From: G965195345 sp965277625
Lineage (GTDB): Bacteria > Pseudomonadota > Gammaproteobacteria > CAKMZV01
Assembly (NCBI GenBank): GCA_965277625.1
Contig: OZ255827.1
Coordinates: 1,054,001 to 1,118,000, forward strand
DNA: 64,000 nucleotides
Reading direction: 5' to 3'
The notes under the pieces were generated by a model. The model searched no databases and was not told the origin of the DNA. It saw nothing but the letters and a program-made list of their open reading frames with translations. Positions 1-11,600 of the stretch are shown here, one piece after another (positions within the stretch are counted from its first letter, which is position 1; every line of letters starts with the position of its first letter). The position numbers were made by a program, and so were the translations under genes.

Positions 1-2338
1 CTCAGGTCGAACCACATTAACGGTCAGCGCCATTGATGACGGTAATAAAACAGGTATTCAAACCATCGCTGTCAATGTCATAGTGATGCAAAGCACCACA
101 CCTGTGTTGAGTGTATCCACAAATCTTATCGGTTTGCAAGAGGATTTTGCTACCACTTTTATGATTGGTACCACGGCAAACGATGTTGAGTCAGGTACTT
201 TGGTTGTCACAGTCAGTTCATTAACGCATTTGGTCAATTCTGTGATTTCTACCCATGGTATCACTTTGAGTTCAGTGGCAAATCTTTTTGGCACCACCAC
301 CTTAACCGTGCGCGCAAGGGATGATGGTGGCTTATTTGACTCAACCGAGATTGTCGTTATTGTGGAACCTGTTAACGACACACCCACTCTAAGCGTTTCA
401 TCAAACACGGTGAACCTGGGTTCAGCACCAGTCGTATTGAATGTCACAGCTTCCGATTTGGAGGATGGTGTTTTATCTTTTGGTGCCTCCAATGGGCATG
501 TTAATATTGCAATCACCACCACAAGCTTGACTTTGACCCGATTAAACCAATCAGGTCAGGTTTTGTTGACTCTCACATCGACCGATACAGAGGGAGGTAC
601 GGCTTCAACGGTTGTTAGGGTCACAATATCGCCATTTTTTGATGTGACAACAGGTATTAAGACCCTTGATTTTTCTTGGAGTGCAGTCTCTTCTGCAACG
701 CATTATCAATTGCAAAGCAATCCCAATGGCTCTGCGGGTTTTGCGGACTTAAGTACGACGGGTATGGTTGTTAGTCCAAACAGTACAAATATCATGCAGA
801 CCACCGCACAAGGTCGGGTAGCCTTACACCGTTATATCCCCAGAGTAAGTGGGCCCCAATTCGTTGTGAATGGCTGCAATGGCGCATCTTGTGGGGCTTC
901 TATTGGCAACACGGTTGCTTTGACCAATGCGCAATTAAATGGCATGATTGGTCGTTTTCAGGCAAGTAACCCAGACTCAGAAGACCGATTTGGCTGGTCA
1001 GTGGGCTTGAGTGGCGATGGCAATACCCTTGCCGTGGGGGCATATCGTGAAGGTGGCTCATCAACTGGCGTCAATGGGGCACAGAATAATGACTCAACTG
1101 ATACAGGCGCGGTCTATTTATTCCGTCGCATAGGTGGTGCGTGGTTGCAACAAGCTTACATCAAAGCATCAAACCCGAGTATAGGGGATCAATTTGGCTT
1201 TAGTGTCAGTCTAAATGACGATGGTAATGTTCTAGTTGTAGGGGCGCCTTCAGAAGACGGTACTTCGAATGGCGTCAATAGGGTGCAGACTGTTGGCGCT
1301 AACAACACAGGGGCCGTATATGCATTCCGCTTTAGTGGGAGCGTGTGGTCACAACAAGCATACATCAAAGCATCGAATACAGGGGATGGCGATCTTTTTG
1401 GCTATGCTGTGTCGCTCAGTGGAGATGGCAACACTTTAGCCGTGGGGGCACGAAATGAAGACAGTTCATCAACTGGCGTCAATGGGGCACAGAATAATGA
1501 CTTAACTGATACAGGCGTGGTATATTTATTCCGTCGCATGGGTGGTATGTGGTCGCAACAAGCGTTTATCAAAGCATCAAATTCCTCGATAGGCATTCAA
1601 TTTGGTCATTCTGTCAGTCTAAATAAAGATGGCGATACTCTGGCTGCGGGGGCAATTCTTGAGGGTACCTCAAGTACAGGGGTCAATGGGAATCAAAATA
1701 CTCCTATAAATTTCAGCACTTTTCAATCAGGGGCAGTGTATTTATTTCGTTTTAATCCCACATCCAGCACCTGGTCGCAACAAGCGTTTATCAAAGCATC
1801 AAACTCCATTCAATTCGGTAATCTTGGTCATTCTGTTGATTTAAGCGACGATGGCAATACCCTTGCTGCGGGTGCAATTGGAGAACAAAGCGACTCTACA
1901 GGCGTTAATGGCATGCATAATTTGAGTGCTAGAGGTTCAGGCGCGGCTTATGTCTTCCGTTTCAATACAGCTGCCAACACTTGGTCGCAACAAGCGTTTA
2001 TTAAAGCCTCGAATACTGACGCAAACGATGGTTTTGGTAATTCTGTGAGTCTCAGCGGTGATGGCAATACGCTTGTTGTGGGGGCAACTGGAGAAGATGG
2101 CACAGCCAATGGGGTTGAAGGGACCAATCATGCAAGCTTAAATTCAACAGAATCAGGTGCAGCCTATGTGTTTGAATTTAGCAATGATAGATGGGCTCAA
2201 CAGGCCTTTATCAAAGCCACAGATACATCAGCTAATGCAATTTTTGGTCAATCAGTCAGTATCAGCAGCGATGGTGGCACAATTGCTGTAGGCGCACAGG
2301 GTGTGAACACTAATTCTGGTGCGGTTTACCTGTATTAA
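1..2338 (+). CDS. Giant cadherin-like/FG-GAP repeat surface protein, C-terminal part (5' end outside window)
   Basis: The frame is open from base 2, and the upstream codons continue the repeat pattern, so the GTG at 83 is internal and the gene begins before the window. About 778 residues are visible. In order they are the end of one cadherin/tandem-95-like domain, two further domains of that kind (a QEDF motif, then a VNDTPTLSVSS boundary), an FnIII-like segment (DFSWSAVSSATHYQL), a close cysteine pair (CNGASC), and seven FG-GAP blades with the core LSGDGNTLAVGA, expected to fold as an integrin-like seven-bladed beta-propeller. It ends in GAVYLY, as do its three downstream paralogues. No catalytic motif is seen. 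By analogy with the paralogues it is probably a secreted or surface lipoprotein involved in adhesion or recognition, which is inference. The family assignment is firm and the function is not. Confidence 0.85.
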   Translation, partial: SGRTTLTVSAIDDGNKTGIQTIAVNVIVMQSTTPVLSVSTNLIGLQEDFATTFMIGTTANDVESGTLVVTVSSLTHLVNSVISTHGITLSSVANLFGTTTLTVRARDDGGLFDSTEIVVIVEPVNDTPTLSVSSNTVNLGSAPVVLNVTASDLEDGVLSFGASNGHVNIAITTTSLTLTRLNQSGQVLLTLTSTDTEGGTASTVVRVTISPFFDVTTGIKTLDFSWSAVSSATHYQLQSNPNGSAGFADLSTTGMVVSPNSTNIMQTTAQGRVALHRYIPRVSGPQFVVNGCNGASCGASIGNTVALTNAQLNGMIGRFQASNPDSEDRFGWSVGLSGDGNTLAVGAYREGGSSTGVNGAQNNDSTDTGAVYLFRRIGGAWLQQAYIKASNPSIGDQFGFSVSLNDDGNVLVVGAPSEDGTSNGVNRVQTVGANNTGAVYAFRFSGSVWSQQAYIKASNTGDGDLFGYAVSLSGDGNTLAVGARNEDSSSTGVNGAQNNDLTDTGVVYLFRRMGGMWSQQAFIKASNSSIGIQFGHSVSLNKDGDTLAAGAILEGTSSTGVNGNQNTPINFSTFQSGAVYLFRFNPTSSTWSQQAFIKASNSIQFGNLGHSVDLSDDGNTLAAGAIGEQSDSTGVNGMHNLSARGSGAAYVFRFNTAANTWSQQAFIKASNTDANDGFGNSVSLSGDGNTLVVGATGEDGTANGVEGTNHASLNSTESGAAYVFEFSNDRWAQQAFIKATDTSANAIFGQSVSISSDGGTIAVGAQGVNTNSGAVYLY

Positions 2339-2623
2339 TTTTCTCAATAATCTATTGTTAATGCGTCAATCAAAAGTATAGACCCTGTTTGGTCATTGAA
2401 ACTGTTGGTTTTAATAGCCTGATTCTGATTAAATTATCAACTTCAAAATGCTTTATTGTGAATCAATCATGCGGGTTTAGTGATTAAATTTATCATATAA
2501 TTACTGAGGTGATACGATTTGGTTTGAATCAGTTGATGAGCTCAAATGAAGTTATAAAACGAGCCTTATAGAAGCAAACAATCGAATAGATTAAAAAAAC
2601 AATTAATCGCACACTTTTAGGGA
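2339..2623. other. Intergenic region between first and second giant genes
   Basis: This 285-nt AT-rich spacer has no recognisable gene and no convincing terminator. A perfect -10 hexamer (TATAAT, 2496-2501) lies about 120 nt before the next start, but no good -35 is seen at 16-18 nt. The stretch around it (TTTATC..TATAAT then TGATACGA) resembles the region upstream of the third giant gene near 13451-13470, so the two promoters may be related. Confidence 0.4.
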
Positions 2624-5600
2624 ATGAGCTCTATAATGATTTTTTATGCTTCTACTATTAATAAAAGCATTCAATTTTCAATCCAACCGATTTTAAAAAC
2701 AATAATGTCTATTGGGAGTCATATTTTAAAATTATTATCAAATAGGTCGTCTAAGAATTCTGTTGCTTCATTGTTTCAAAAGAACGTTGTTAGTCCATTT
2801 ATTCTTGCGACCTCAAAACTTATCAGAATTTTCATCAGTGCCGTGAATCGTCGTAAGTTGTACTCATTGTTCACGGTTTTGATGTTATCAGCCCTATTGT
2901 CCGCTTGCGGCGATGGTGGCGCTGACATCAGTGGTGATGGTGGTGGCGGTGGTGATACAACGCCACCGCCACTTAACACTGTACCTTTACTATTGATTAC
3001 AAGTAATCTTTTGACACTGCCTGAAGATTTTTCGTCAAGACAGCGGATTGCCACGGCAGCTTTTGCATCAAAAATGTTGGCCGAAGAATCTACCACTGGC
3101 GTGATCACAGTCACAACTTCAGTGACAGGGGTGTTCCTATCAAGCATACCGAATGCTAATGGGCGAATGACCTTAATTATTACTGCCAGCAGTGGTACAG
3201 TGAATACTTCAACCGAAATGGTGGTGGTCGTGACAGCTGTTAACGACACACCGACACTCACCATCCCAACCACAAATTTAACTGTTACAGAAGATTTTTC
3301 TGGCATCAACACACTTGCCACAGCAACCGATATTGATAGCAATACGCTAACAATTAGTGTCATTGAATCTACAACTGGGGTGGTCAGTGTAACAACATCA
3401 ACCACGGGTGCCCAAGTTGCGAACATGCCAAATGCCAATGGTGTTACAACGCTCACCATTACAGTCAGTGATGGGTTTCTGAGTTCAATGGCTCAAGTCG
3501 TCGTGACCGTGACGGCTGCTAACGACACACCAATGCTTTCAATTCCAACGGCTTCTGTCACTGTATCAGAGGATTTTTCTGACGCCAGTACAATTGCATC
3601 AGCAACCGATATTGATGGCAATACCCTAACATTTAGCGTCACAGAATCCACCACTGGGGTGGTCAGCGTGACAACATCTGTTACAGGCGTTAGTATATCT
3701 AGCATAGCCAGCGCCATTGGAAGGACAACACTATCCATTACCGTTAGTGATGGCTCTCTGAGTTCAACGGCTCAAGTCGTGGTGACTGTGACAGCCATCA
3801 ATAAAGCACCCACCTTAACCGTCTCCACCTCTGTTTTGACGCGTTTTGAAAACTTTCAAACAGTTGTCCCTATCTTTGTTACCAGTACTGATACTGATGG
3901 CGATGCATTGAATATAAGCATCACTGAATCCACGACTGGGGTGGTTAGGATTGTCGCTATACCCGGAACTTTTCTTATATCAAGCTTTGTCAATGTCAAT
4001 GGCAGGACGACCTTAACTATAACCGTCAGTGATGGCTTTCTGAGTTCAACGGCTCAAGTCGTGGTGACAGTGTTAGCCCCAAATACTGCACCAACCTTAA
4101 CCATACCCACAGCCGTTCTAACTGTATTAGAAGGTTTTACAGGCGCCAGAACAGTTGCCTCAGCAACCGATGTTGATGGCAATACCCTGACATTAAGCGT
4201 CACTGAATCGACCACGGGGGTGATCAGAGTGACAACATCCGCCACAGGCGTCAGTGTATCAAGCATCCCCAATGTCAGAGGCAGGACGACCTTAACCATT
4301 ACTGTTAATGATGGTTCCTTGAGCTCAACTGCACAAGTTGTGGTGGCAGTATCAGCCATCGTGAATACACCCACCTTAACCGTCTCCACCACAGCTTTGA
4401 CGCTTTCTGAAGATTTTTCAACGGTTGTTCCTATCTTTATTTCCAGTGCTGATGCTGATGGTAATCCATTAAATATAAGTGTTGTTGAATCCACGACAGG
4501 GGTGGTTAGTCTGGCCTCTTACCCCACGGCTATTCTTATATCAAACATTGCCAATGCCAATGGCCAAACCACCTTAACCATTACCGCCAGTAATAGTTTA
4601 CTGAGCTTGACTTCTCAGGTTGTGGTGCAAGTAACAGCGGTCAATGACACACCGACTTTAACCATCCCATCTGCCATTCTTTCGGTACCAGAGAACTTTT
4701 CGGGCACCAGGACGATTGTTACAGCAACCGATATTGATGGCAATATGCTGACAATTGGTGCCACTGAATCGACCACTGGGGTGATCAGAGTGACAACATC
4801 AGCCACAGGCGTTAGTGTATCAAACCTCCCCAATGTCAATGGCAGGACGACCTTAGCTATTACGGTTAATGATGGTTCCTTGAGCATAACCACGCAAGTT
4901 GTGGTGGCAGTAACAGCCATCGTTAATACACCAACTTTAACTGTCTCCACCACGGCTTTGACGCTTTCTGAAGATTTTTCAACGGTTGTACCTATCTTTA
5001 TATCCAGTGCTGATGCTGATGGTAATCCATTAAATATAAGTGTTGTTGAATCCACGACAGGGGTGGTTAGTCTTGTCTCTCACCCCACAGCTATTCTTGT
5101 ATCAAGCATAGCCAATGTCAATGGTCAAACCACCTTAACCATTACCGCCAGTAATAGTTTACTGAGCTTGACCTCTCAGGTTGTGGTGCAAGTAACAGCG
5201 GTCAATGACACACCGACGCTAACCATCCCGTCTGCCATTCTTTCGGTACCAGAGAACTTTTCGGGCACCAGGACGATTGTTACAGCAACCGATATAGATG
5301 GCAATATGCTGACAATTGGTGCCACAGAATCGACCACTGGAGTGATCAGAGTGACAACATCAGCCACAGGTGTCAGTGTATCAAGCCTCCCCAATGTTAA
5401 TGGTAGGACGACCTTAGCTATTACCGTTAATGATGGTTCCTTGAGCATAACCACACAAGTTGTGGTGGTAGTAGTCACAGCCAACAGCGTTACACCAACA
5501 TTAACCGTCTCCACCATGGCTTTGACGCTTTCTGAAGATTTTTCAACGGTTGTACCTATCTTTATATCCAGTGCCGATGCTGATGGCAATCCATTAAATA

Positions 5601-8600
5601 TAAGTGTTGTTGAATCCACGACAGGGGTGGTTAGTCTTGTCTCTCACCCCACAGCTATTCTTGTATCAAGCATAGCCAATGTCAATGGTCAAACCACCTT
5701 AACCATTACCGCCAGTAATAGTTTACTGAGCTTGACCTCTCAGGTTGTGGTGCAAGTAACAGCGGTCAATGACACACCAACGCTAACCATTCCATCTGCC
5801 ATTCTTTCGGTACCAGAGAACTTTTCGGGCACCAGAACGATTGTCACAGCAACCGATATTGATGGCAATATGCTGACATTTGGTGCCACTGAATCGACCA
5901 CTGGGGTGATCAGAGTGACAACATCCGCCACAGGCGTCAGTGTATCAAGCCTCCCCAATGTCAATGGCAGGACGACCTTAGCTATTACCGTTAATGATGG
6001 TTCCTTGAGCATAACCACACAAGTTGTGGTGACAGTCACAGCCATCATTAATACACCCACCTTAACCGTCTCCACCACGGCTTTGACGCTTTCTGAAGAT
6101 TTTTCAACGGTTGTACCTATCTTTATATCCAGTGCCGATGCTGATGGTAATCCATTAAATATAAGTATTGTTGAATCCACGACAGGGGTGGTTAGTCTTG
6201 TCTCTCATCCCACAGCTATTCTTGTATCAAGCATTGCCAATGTCAATGGCCAAACCACCTTAACCATTACTGCCAGTAATAGTTTACTGAGATTGACCTC
6301 TCAGGTTGTGGTGCAAGTAACAGCGGTCAATGACACACCAACGCTAACCATCCCGTCTGCCATTATTTCGGTGCCAGAGGATTTTTCGGGCACCAGGACG
6401 ATTGTCACAGCAAGCGATTTAGATAGCAATTCATTGACTTTCAGCGTAATTGAAACCACCACTGGCATGGTTAGTGTCACAACCTCAACTTCAGGTGTTC
6501 AGATTGCAAGCATCTCCAATGCCAATGGTGTAACAAATCTCACAGTAGCAGTTAGTGATGGTTTTCTAAGCTCAACGGCCCAAATTTTGGTGCAAGTAAC
6601 AGCCGTCAATGACACACCAACTCTAACAATTACAACGGCCTCCTTAACTGTCATGGAGGATTTTGTTGGTGCCATGACCATAGCCACAGCGAGTGATATC
6701 GAAGGCAGTATTCTGACATTCAGTGTGGCTGAATCCAATACAGGCGTGGTCAGCATAACAACATCAGTCACGGCCGTCAGTATTTCAAAAATAAGCCATG
6801 CTAATGGATCAACAACGCTGACGATTTCAGTCGATGATGGTTTTCTGAGTTCAACCGCGCAAGTCGTCGTGACGGTGAGTGCCGTTAATGACACACCAAC
6901 CCTAACCGTTTCAACCAACGCTATTACAGCCAATGCTGGTTTTTCGACTATCACCATTAACACAACCGCAAGCGACATCGAAAATGGTGCTTTATCTTTC
7001 ACTGTGGTTGAGTCCAGTGCTGGAGTGGTCATAGTGACGACATCAACAAATACCATTCTGTTGAATACCATTTCTAGTATTTCGGGTATAACCACCTTAA
7101 CAGTTCGTACAGCTGACCTTGCTGGGGTGACAGTCACACAAACAATCGTTGTCAATGTGTTGAATAGCCCTCCTGTACTGAATGTTTCTAGCAACCGCAT
7201 AAGCGTGCAAGAAGACTTTAGCAATTCTGCGTTCATCACAGTCACAGCCACAGATGCCAACAATGATGCAATTCGCCTCTCAATCAGTTCGTCCATACGT
7301 CTTGTTGATGCGGTTTTTTCGACATTGACGGGTGGTGTAAGCACCCTTAGCTTAACGTCACTAAACAATGCCAATGGGACAGCGACATTGACTGTTCACG
7401 CAACAGATGCGGGTGGGCAGGCAACGACTGCAGGGATTGTGGTGGTGGTAGAACCAGTCAATGATAGCCCCACCTTATCGGTTTTAACCAATCCATTGAT
7501 TTTAGACGAAGATTTTCAAACGACCCGCACGGTCGTCACAGCAACAGACATAGATAGAGACGCATTGAATTTCAGCGTGATCGATTCCAGTGCAGGTGTG
7601 GTCACTGTGACAACCTCTGCCTTGGGTGTTCAAATATCAAGCATAGGCAATGCCAATGGTGCCACAACGTTGACAATTACAGTAAGCGATGGTCGATTAA
7701 GCTCAACCACAGATATGGCGGTGCAGATAAGGGCCATCAATGACCCACCAGTCGTAACCGTCTCAACCACGGCTTTAACCTTAAATGAAGATTTTGCATC
7801 GACTGTATTGATCGGTACGACCAGAACCGATGTGGACAATGATAGTCTTACATTGAGTGTGACTGAATCCGCCACAGGCGTGGTCTCAGTGACAACAACC
7901 GCGGCAGGCATTCAAGTTGCGCGCATAGGCCATGCCAATGGCCAAACCACCTTAACGATTTCCGTCAATGATGGTTCGACTATAACCTTAACCCAAGTGG
8001 TCGTTAAGGTGATTGCCGTTAATGATACGACAACGATTTCAATTTTAAGCAATCCTTTGATTCTTAATGAGGATTTCGTAGGATTCAGCACGATTGCCAC
8101 AGCGGTCAATGTGGATGGTGACGTATTAAAAATTAGCGTGGCTGAATCCATGTCAGGTGTGGTCAATATCATAACCTCTGCCCCTGATATCGGTGTAACA
8201 AGCATTGACAATGCCATTGGGCAGACCATTATTTTTATTACTGTCGATGATGGTTCGGTTAGTTTTACAACGCAAGTGGTTGTCATTGTGAATGCGGTTA
8301 ATGACACGCCAACCTTAAGCGTCTCAACGACCGTCGTGACTCTGAATGAGGATTTTGCAACCCCCTTGGCTATTTTCACCTCGGCCACAGATATTGAAGG
8401 TGATTCAATAAGACTCTCATTTAGTTCATCAACGCATCTTGTTAATGCTGTTTTTTCAACACCAACCAACAACATGAGCACAATCACCTTAACGTCGATA
8501 CTCAATGCCTATGGTATAGCAACCCTGACTGTTCATGCGACTGAAATTGGTGGGAAATCGACTTCTACTGAAATTGTAGTAAGGGTTAATGCGGTTAATA

Positions 8601-11600
8601 ACGACTTTCTATCATTTAATTTATCGACTTCTGTCATTAGCTTGTCTGTACCTGGCAAACTGCTCGACCGTTACGTACAAAGCATCAACATCAGCAATCT
8701 GGACATTCAACCATTCAGGGTTCGGTGGCAGGTTAGTCAGAGCGGGGCTCAAATTTTTTCATCCAATCCAGCGCCTGTGGTGAGCTTCACTACCAATGCC
8801 TTAACAACTGAAACCACGCTAAGTTCAGAGTCACAAACGTCGCACTTATATTTTTCAATTGCGCCTAATCAAGACGGAACAGCAACCCTGACAATACAAC
8901 TCGACGATTTGACTCGTTCACGGGTAACACAGCAAACCTTGATAGTTAAAGTCGATCGGCTACGTTTGCCTCCAGTGATTGCCCAAGCCAGTACACGTAT
9001 TCAAAATTTGATGGTCCATAGCGCGCGTCTTTATGCCAATTCAATGGCAACATTTCAAGGGGTCAACGCGTTTTTGGCTGACGCCGAGGCTTTGGGCGGG
9101 CATTTGGTCAACATCAATACAATTGAAGAATTTGCTTTCTTGCAGTCACCTGCTAGTGGTCTAATCACTCAGGATATTTGGTTAGGTATGGTTTTACCGC
9201 AGTTAACCTTTCCGGGTGAGTTATTTTGGAGGACGAACGATAGTACCATTGCTTATGGTTTTTCCCGCGGTGATAATACTGCCGATTTCACTGCGTATCC
9301 TGGTCATTATCTCTTGAACTGGGAAAGTTCTGGTGGTTTGGTTTCCAATAAACCAGAATCCCGTCCCTCAGTTTTCAACTGGGCAACTTATCTCAGATCA
9401 CTTGATTTTTATGTATTACTCGGGGATAGGGGTGATGGTGCACTGCCCCGTTCTGCAGTCTATGAGTTTCCCCAAGGCTTAGCCCCAGCTTCAATTAATT
9501 CAATCCCTGTGTTTTCTGGTTCAAGTGCAACCGTCCGTTTGACCGGCTTTGATTATTTTCTACCGACGATCGACACCTCAAATTGGATCGTGATGGCAAC
9601 GACGGGTACGGTGAGCCTTGATAATGTTTATCAGGGTCCAGGGGTTCAGACAGTGGAATTAGTTTACACTGCACCAGCTAATTTTAACAGCCAATCAACG
9701 GTCGTGGTTACTTTGCAGAACAGTGGTTTCATGACCACGATGGCGCTGTCATTTACACCAATTCTACCGACATTTACTTTGGCTTCAACTTCTGTTGTCT
9801 TGACCGAGAACAGCACTCAGACCATCCGAAATCAACAGCTCATAAGTAATGTAATGATACCAGCCTATATTGAGACATCAAATACCTTAGATACCCAATG
9901 GCGTGTAACACAAAGTGGTGATGCTATTTTTTCTAACAATCCCGCACCCGTGGTCAGCTTTTCGACCAATGCCATTGTGACTGCGGCTAATGTAGGTTCA
10001 ACGGCACAAACAGCGCAGTTGTATTTTTCAATTAAACCGGATAATACAGGTACAGCAACGCTGACCTTACAACTATCGAGCCCGACACATCCAGCAAATA
10101 TGTTTCAACAGACCCTGGTCGTACAGGTCAATAAAATGATTGATGTGCCTTATAGGATTGGTGTTAGTTCTGGCCTTCAAAATCTAATCATTCAAGGCGG
10201 TCATCTTTACGCCAATTCAGTGATAACCACTACATCAATCAATCCATATTTGGCGGAAGCCCAGAATTTGGGTGGGCATTTGATCAACATCAATACGATT
10301 GAAGAGTTCAATTTTGTACGTTCAACTGACAGTGGTCTAATCTCTCAGAATGCTTGGTTTGGTTTGATATTGCCCCAGCTAACATTTCCGGGTGAGCTGA
10401 TTTGGATGACCAATGATAGTACCATTGCTTATGGTTATGCCTCTGATAATGGCGCAACCAATTTCAACATCTATCCAGGTCATTATGCCCTGACCTGGAA
10501 CGATCTCTTTGCTAATAGAGGGTCAACCCGTCCCTCTGTGTTTAATGCGGCGCTTTATTCTAAAGTCGCCAATGGACTCGCTTTATTAGGAGATAGAGGT
10601 GATCAGACACCTCGGGTTGGGTTGTATGAGTTTCCTACAGGTTTGGCGCCACTAAAACCAATCGACTTGCTTTCAAATTCAAGTACAACCGTTCGTTTGA
10701 CAGCTTTTGATCTGAACGGTGATACGATCAGCACATCAAATTGGAGCGTGTTAGCCTCAACTGGCACGGTTATCTTGAACAGTGTTTCACAAAGTACAGG
10801 GCTCCAGACTATGGACCTGATCTATACCGCTCCAGCAAATCATAGAGGTCAAACAACCGTCGTCGTCACTTTTCAAGTGGATGGTTTAGTGATCAGTACT
10901 GACGTTTTATTCGAAGTGGATGGGCCACCTACCTTAGTCGTTTCAACCTATAGCATCACACTTGACGAGGATTTCCCTTCCTTTATCGTTCGAACCACAG
11001 CCACCGATGCTGAATCAAGCACAACAATTATCACAGCGCGCTCATCAAGATATTGGATTATTCCAACGGTCTCAACCCAAGGCATCATTTTACGTCCTGT
11101 GGCACATTTATTTGGCAGATCCACTCTAACAGTTCAAGCAACGGATGCCAGCGGACAATTTGTCTCGACGAAGATTACTGTGATTATGAACGCTGTTAAT
11201 GACGCACCCACATTAATTGTTTCTACTTACAGAACCTCTTTAGGTCAAATTCCTGTTGTACTGAGTGTCTTAGCGTCGGATGTTGAGGATGGCATCCTAC
11301 CTCTTAGCGTCTCAAGTGGGCAGGGCGTTGTGAACGCAACCATTTCCACCCCAAATTTGATCCTATCCCGAGTAGGGATTAGCACTGGCTCTCAATTCGT
11401 CTTGACTTTACAAGTAACCGATTCAAGCGGTGTAAAAGTTTCTACCAGTGTGACCGTAATACTGTCGCCATTGTTCACTGTGTCCACTGGTGGCATTAAA
11501 ACGCTTGATTTTGTTTGGGATGCTGTATCTACTGCGACCCATTATCGCTTAGAGAACAACACAGACGGTCGCTCAGGATTTATGGACATAAGTTCTAGGA

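Noticed and set aside
2776..8505. Many long open frames on the - strand inside the giant repeat genes (also 14134-18207 and 20532-29237)
   Set aside because: They mirror the repeat structure of the + strand genes, have low-complexity Thr/Val/Leu-rich translations, and lack ribosome sites and recognisable families. They are shadows of repetitive coding sequence.
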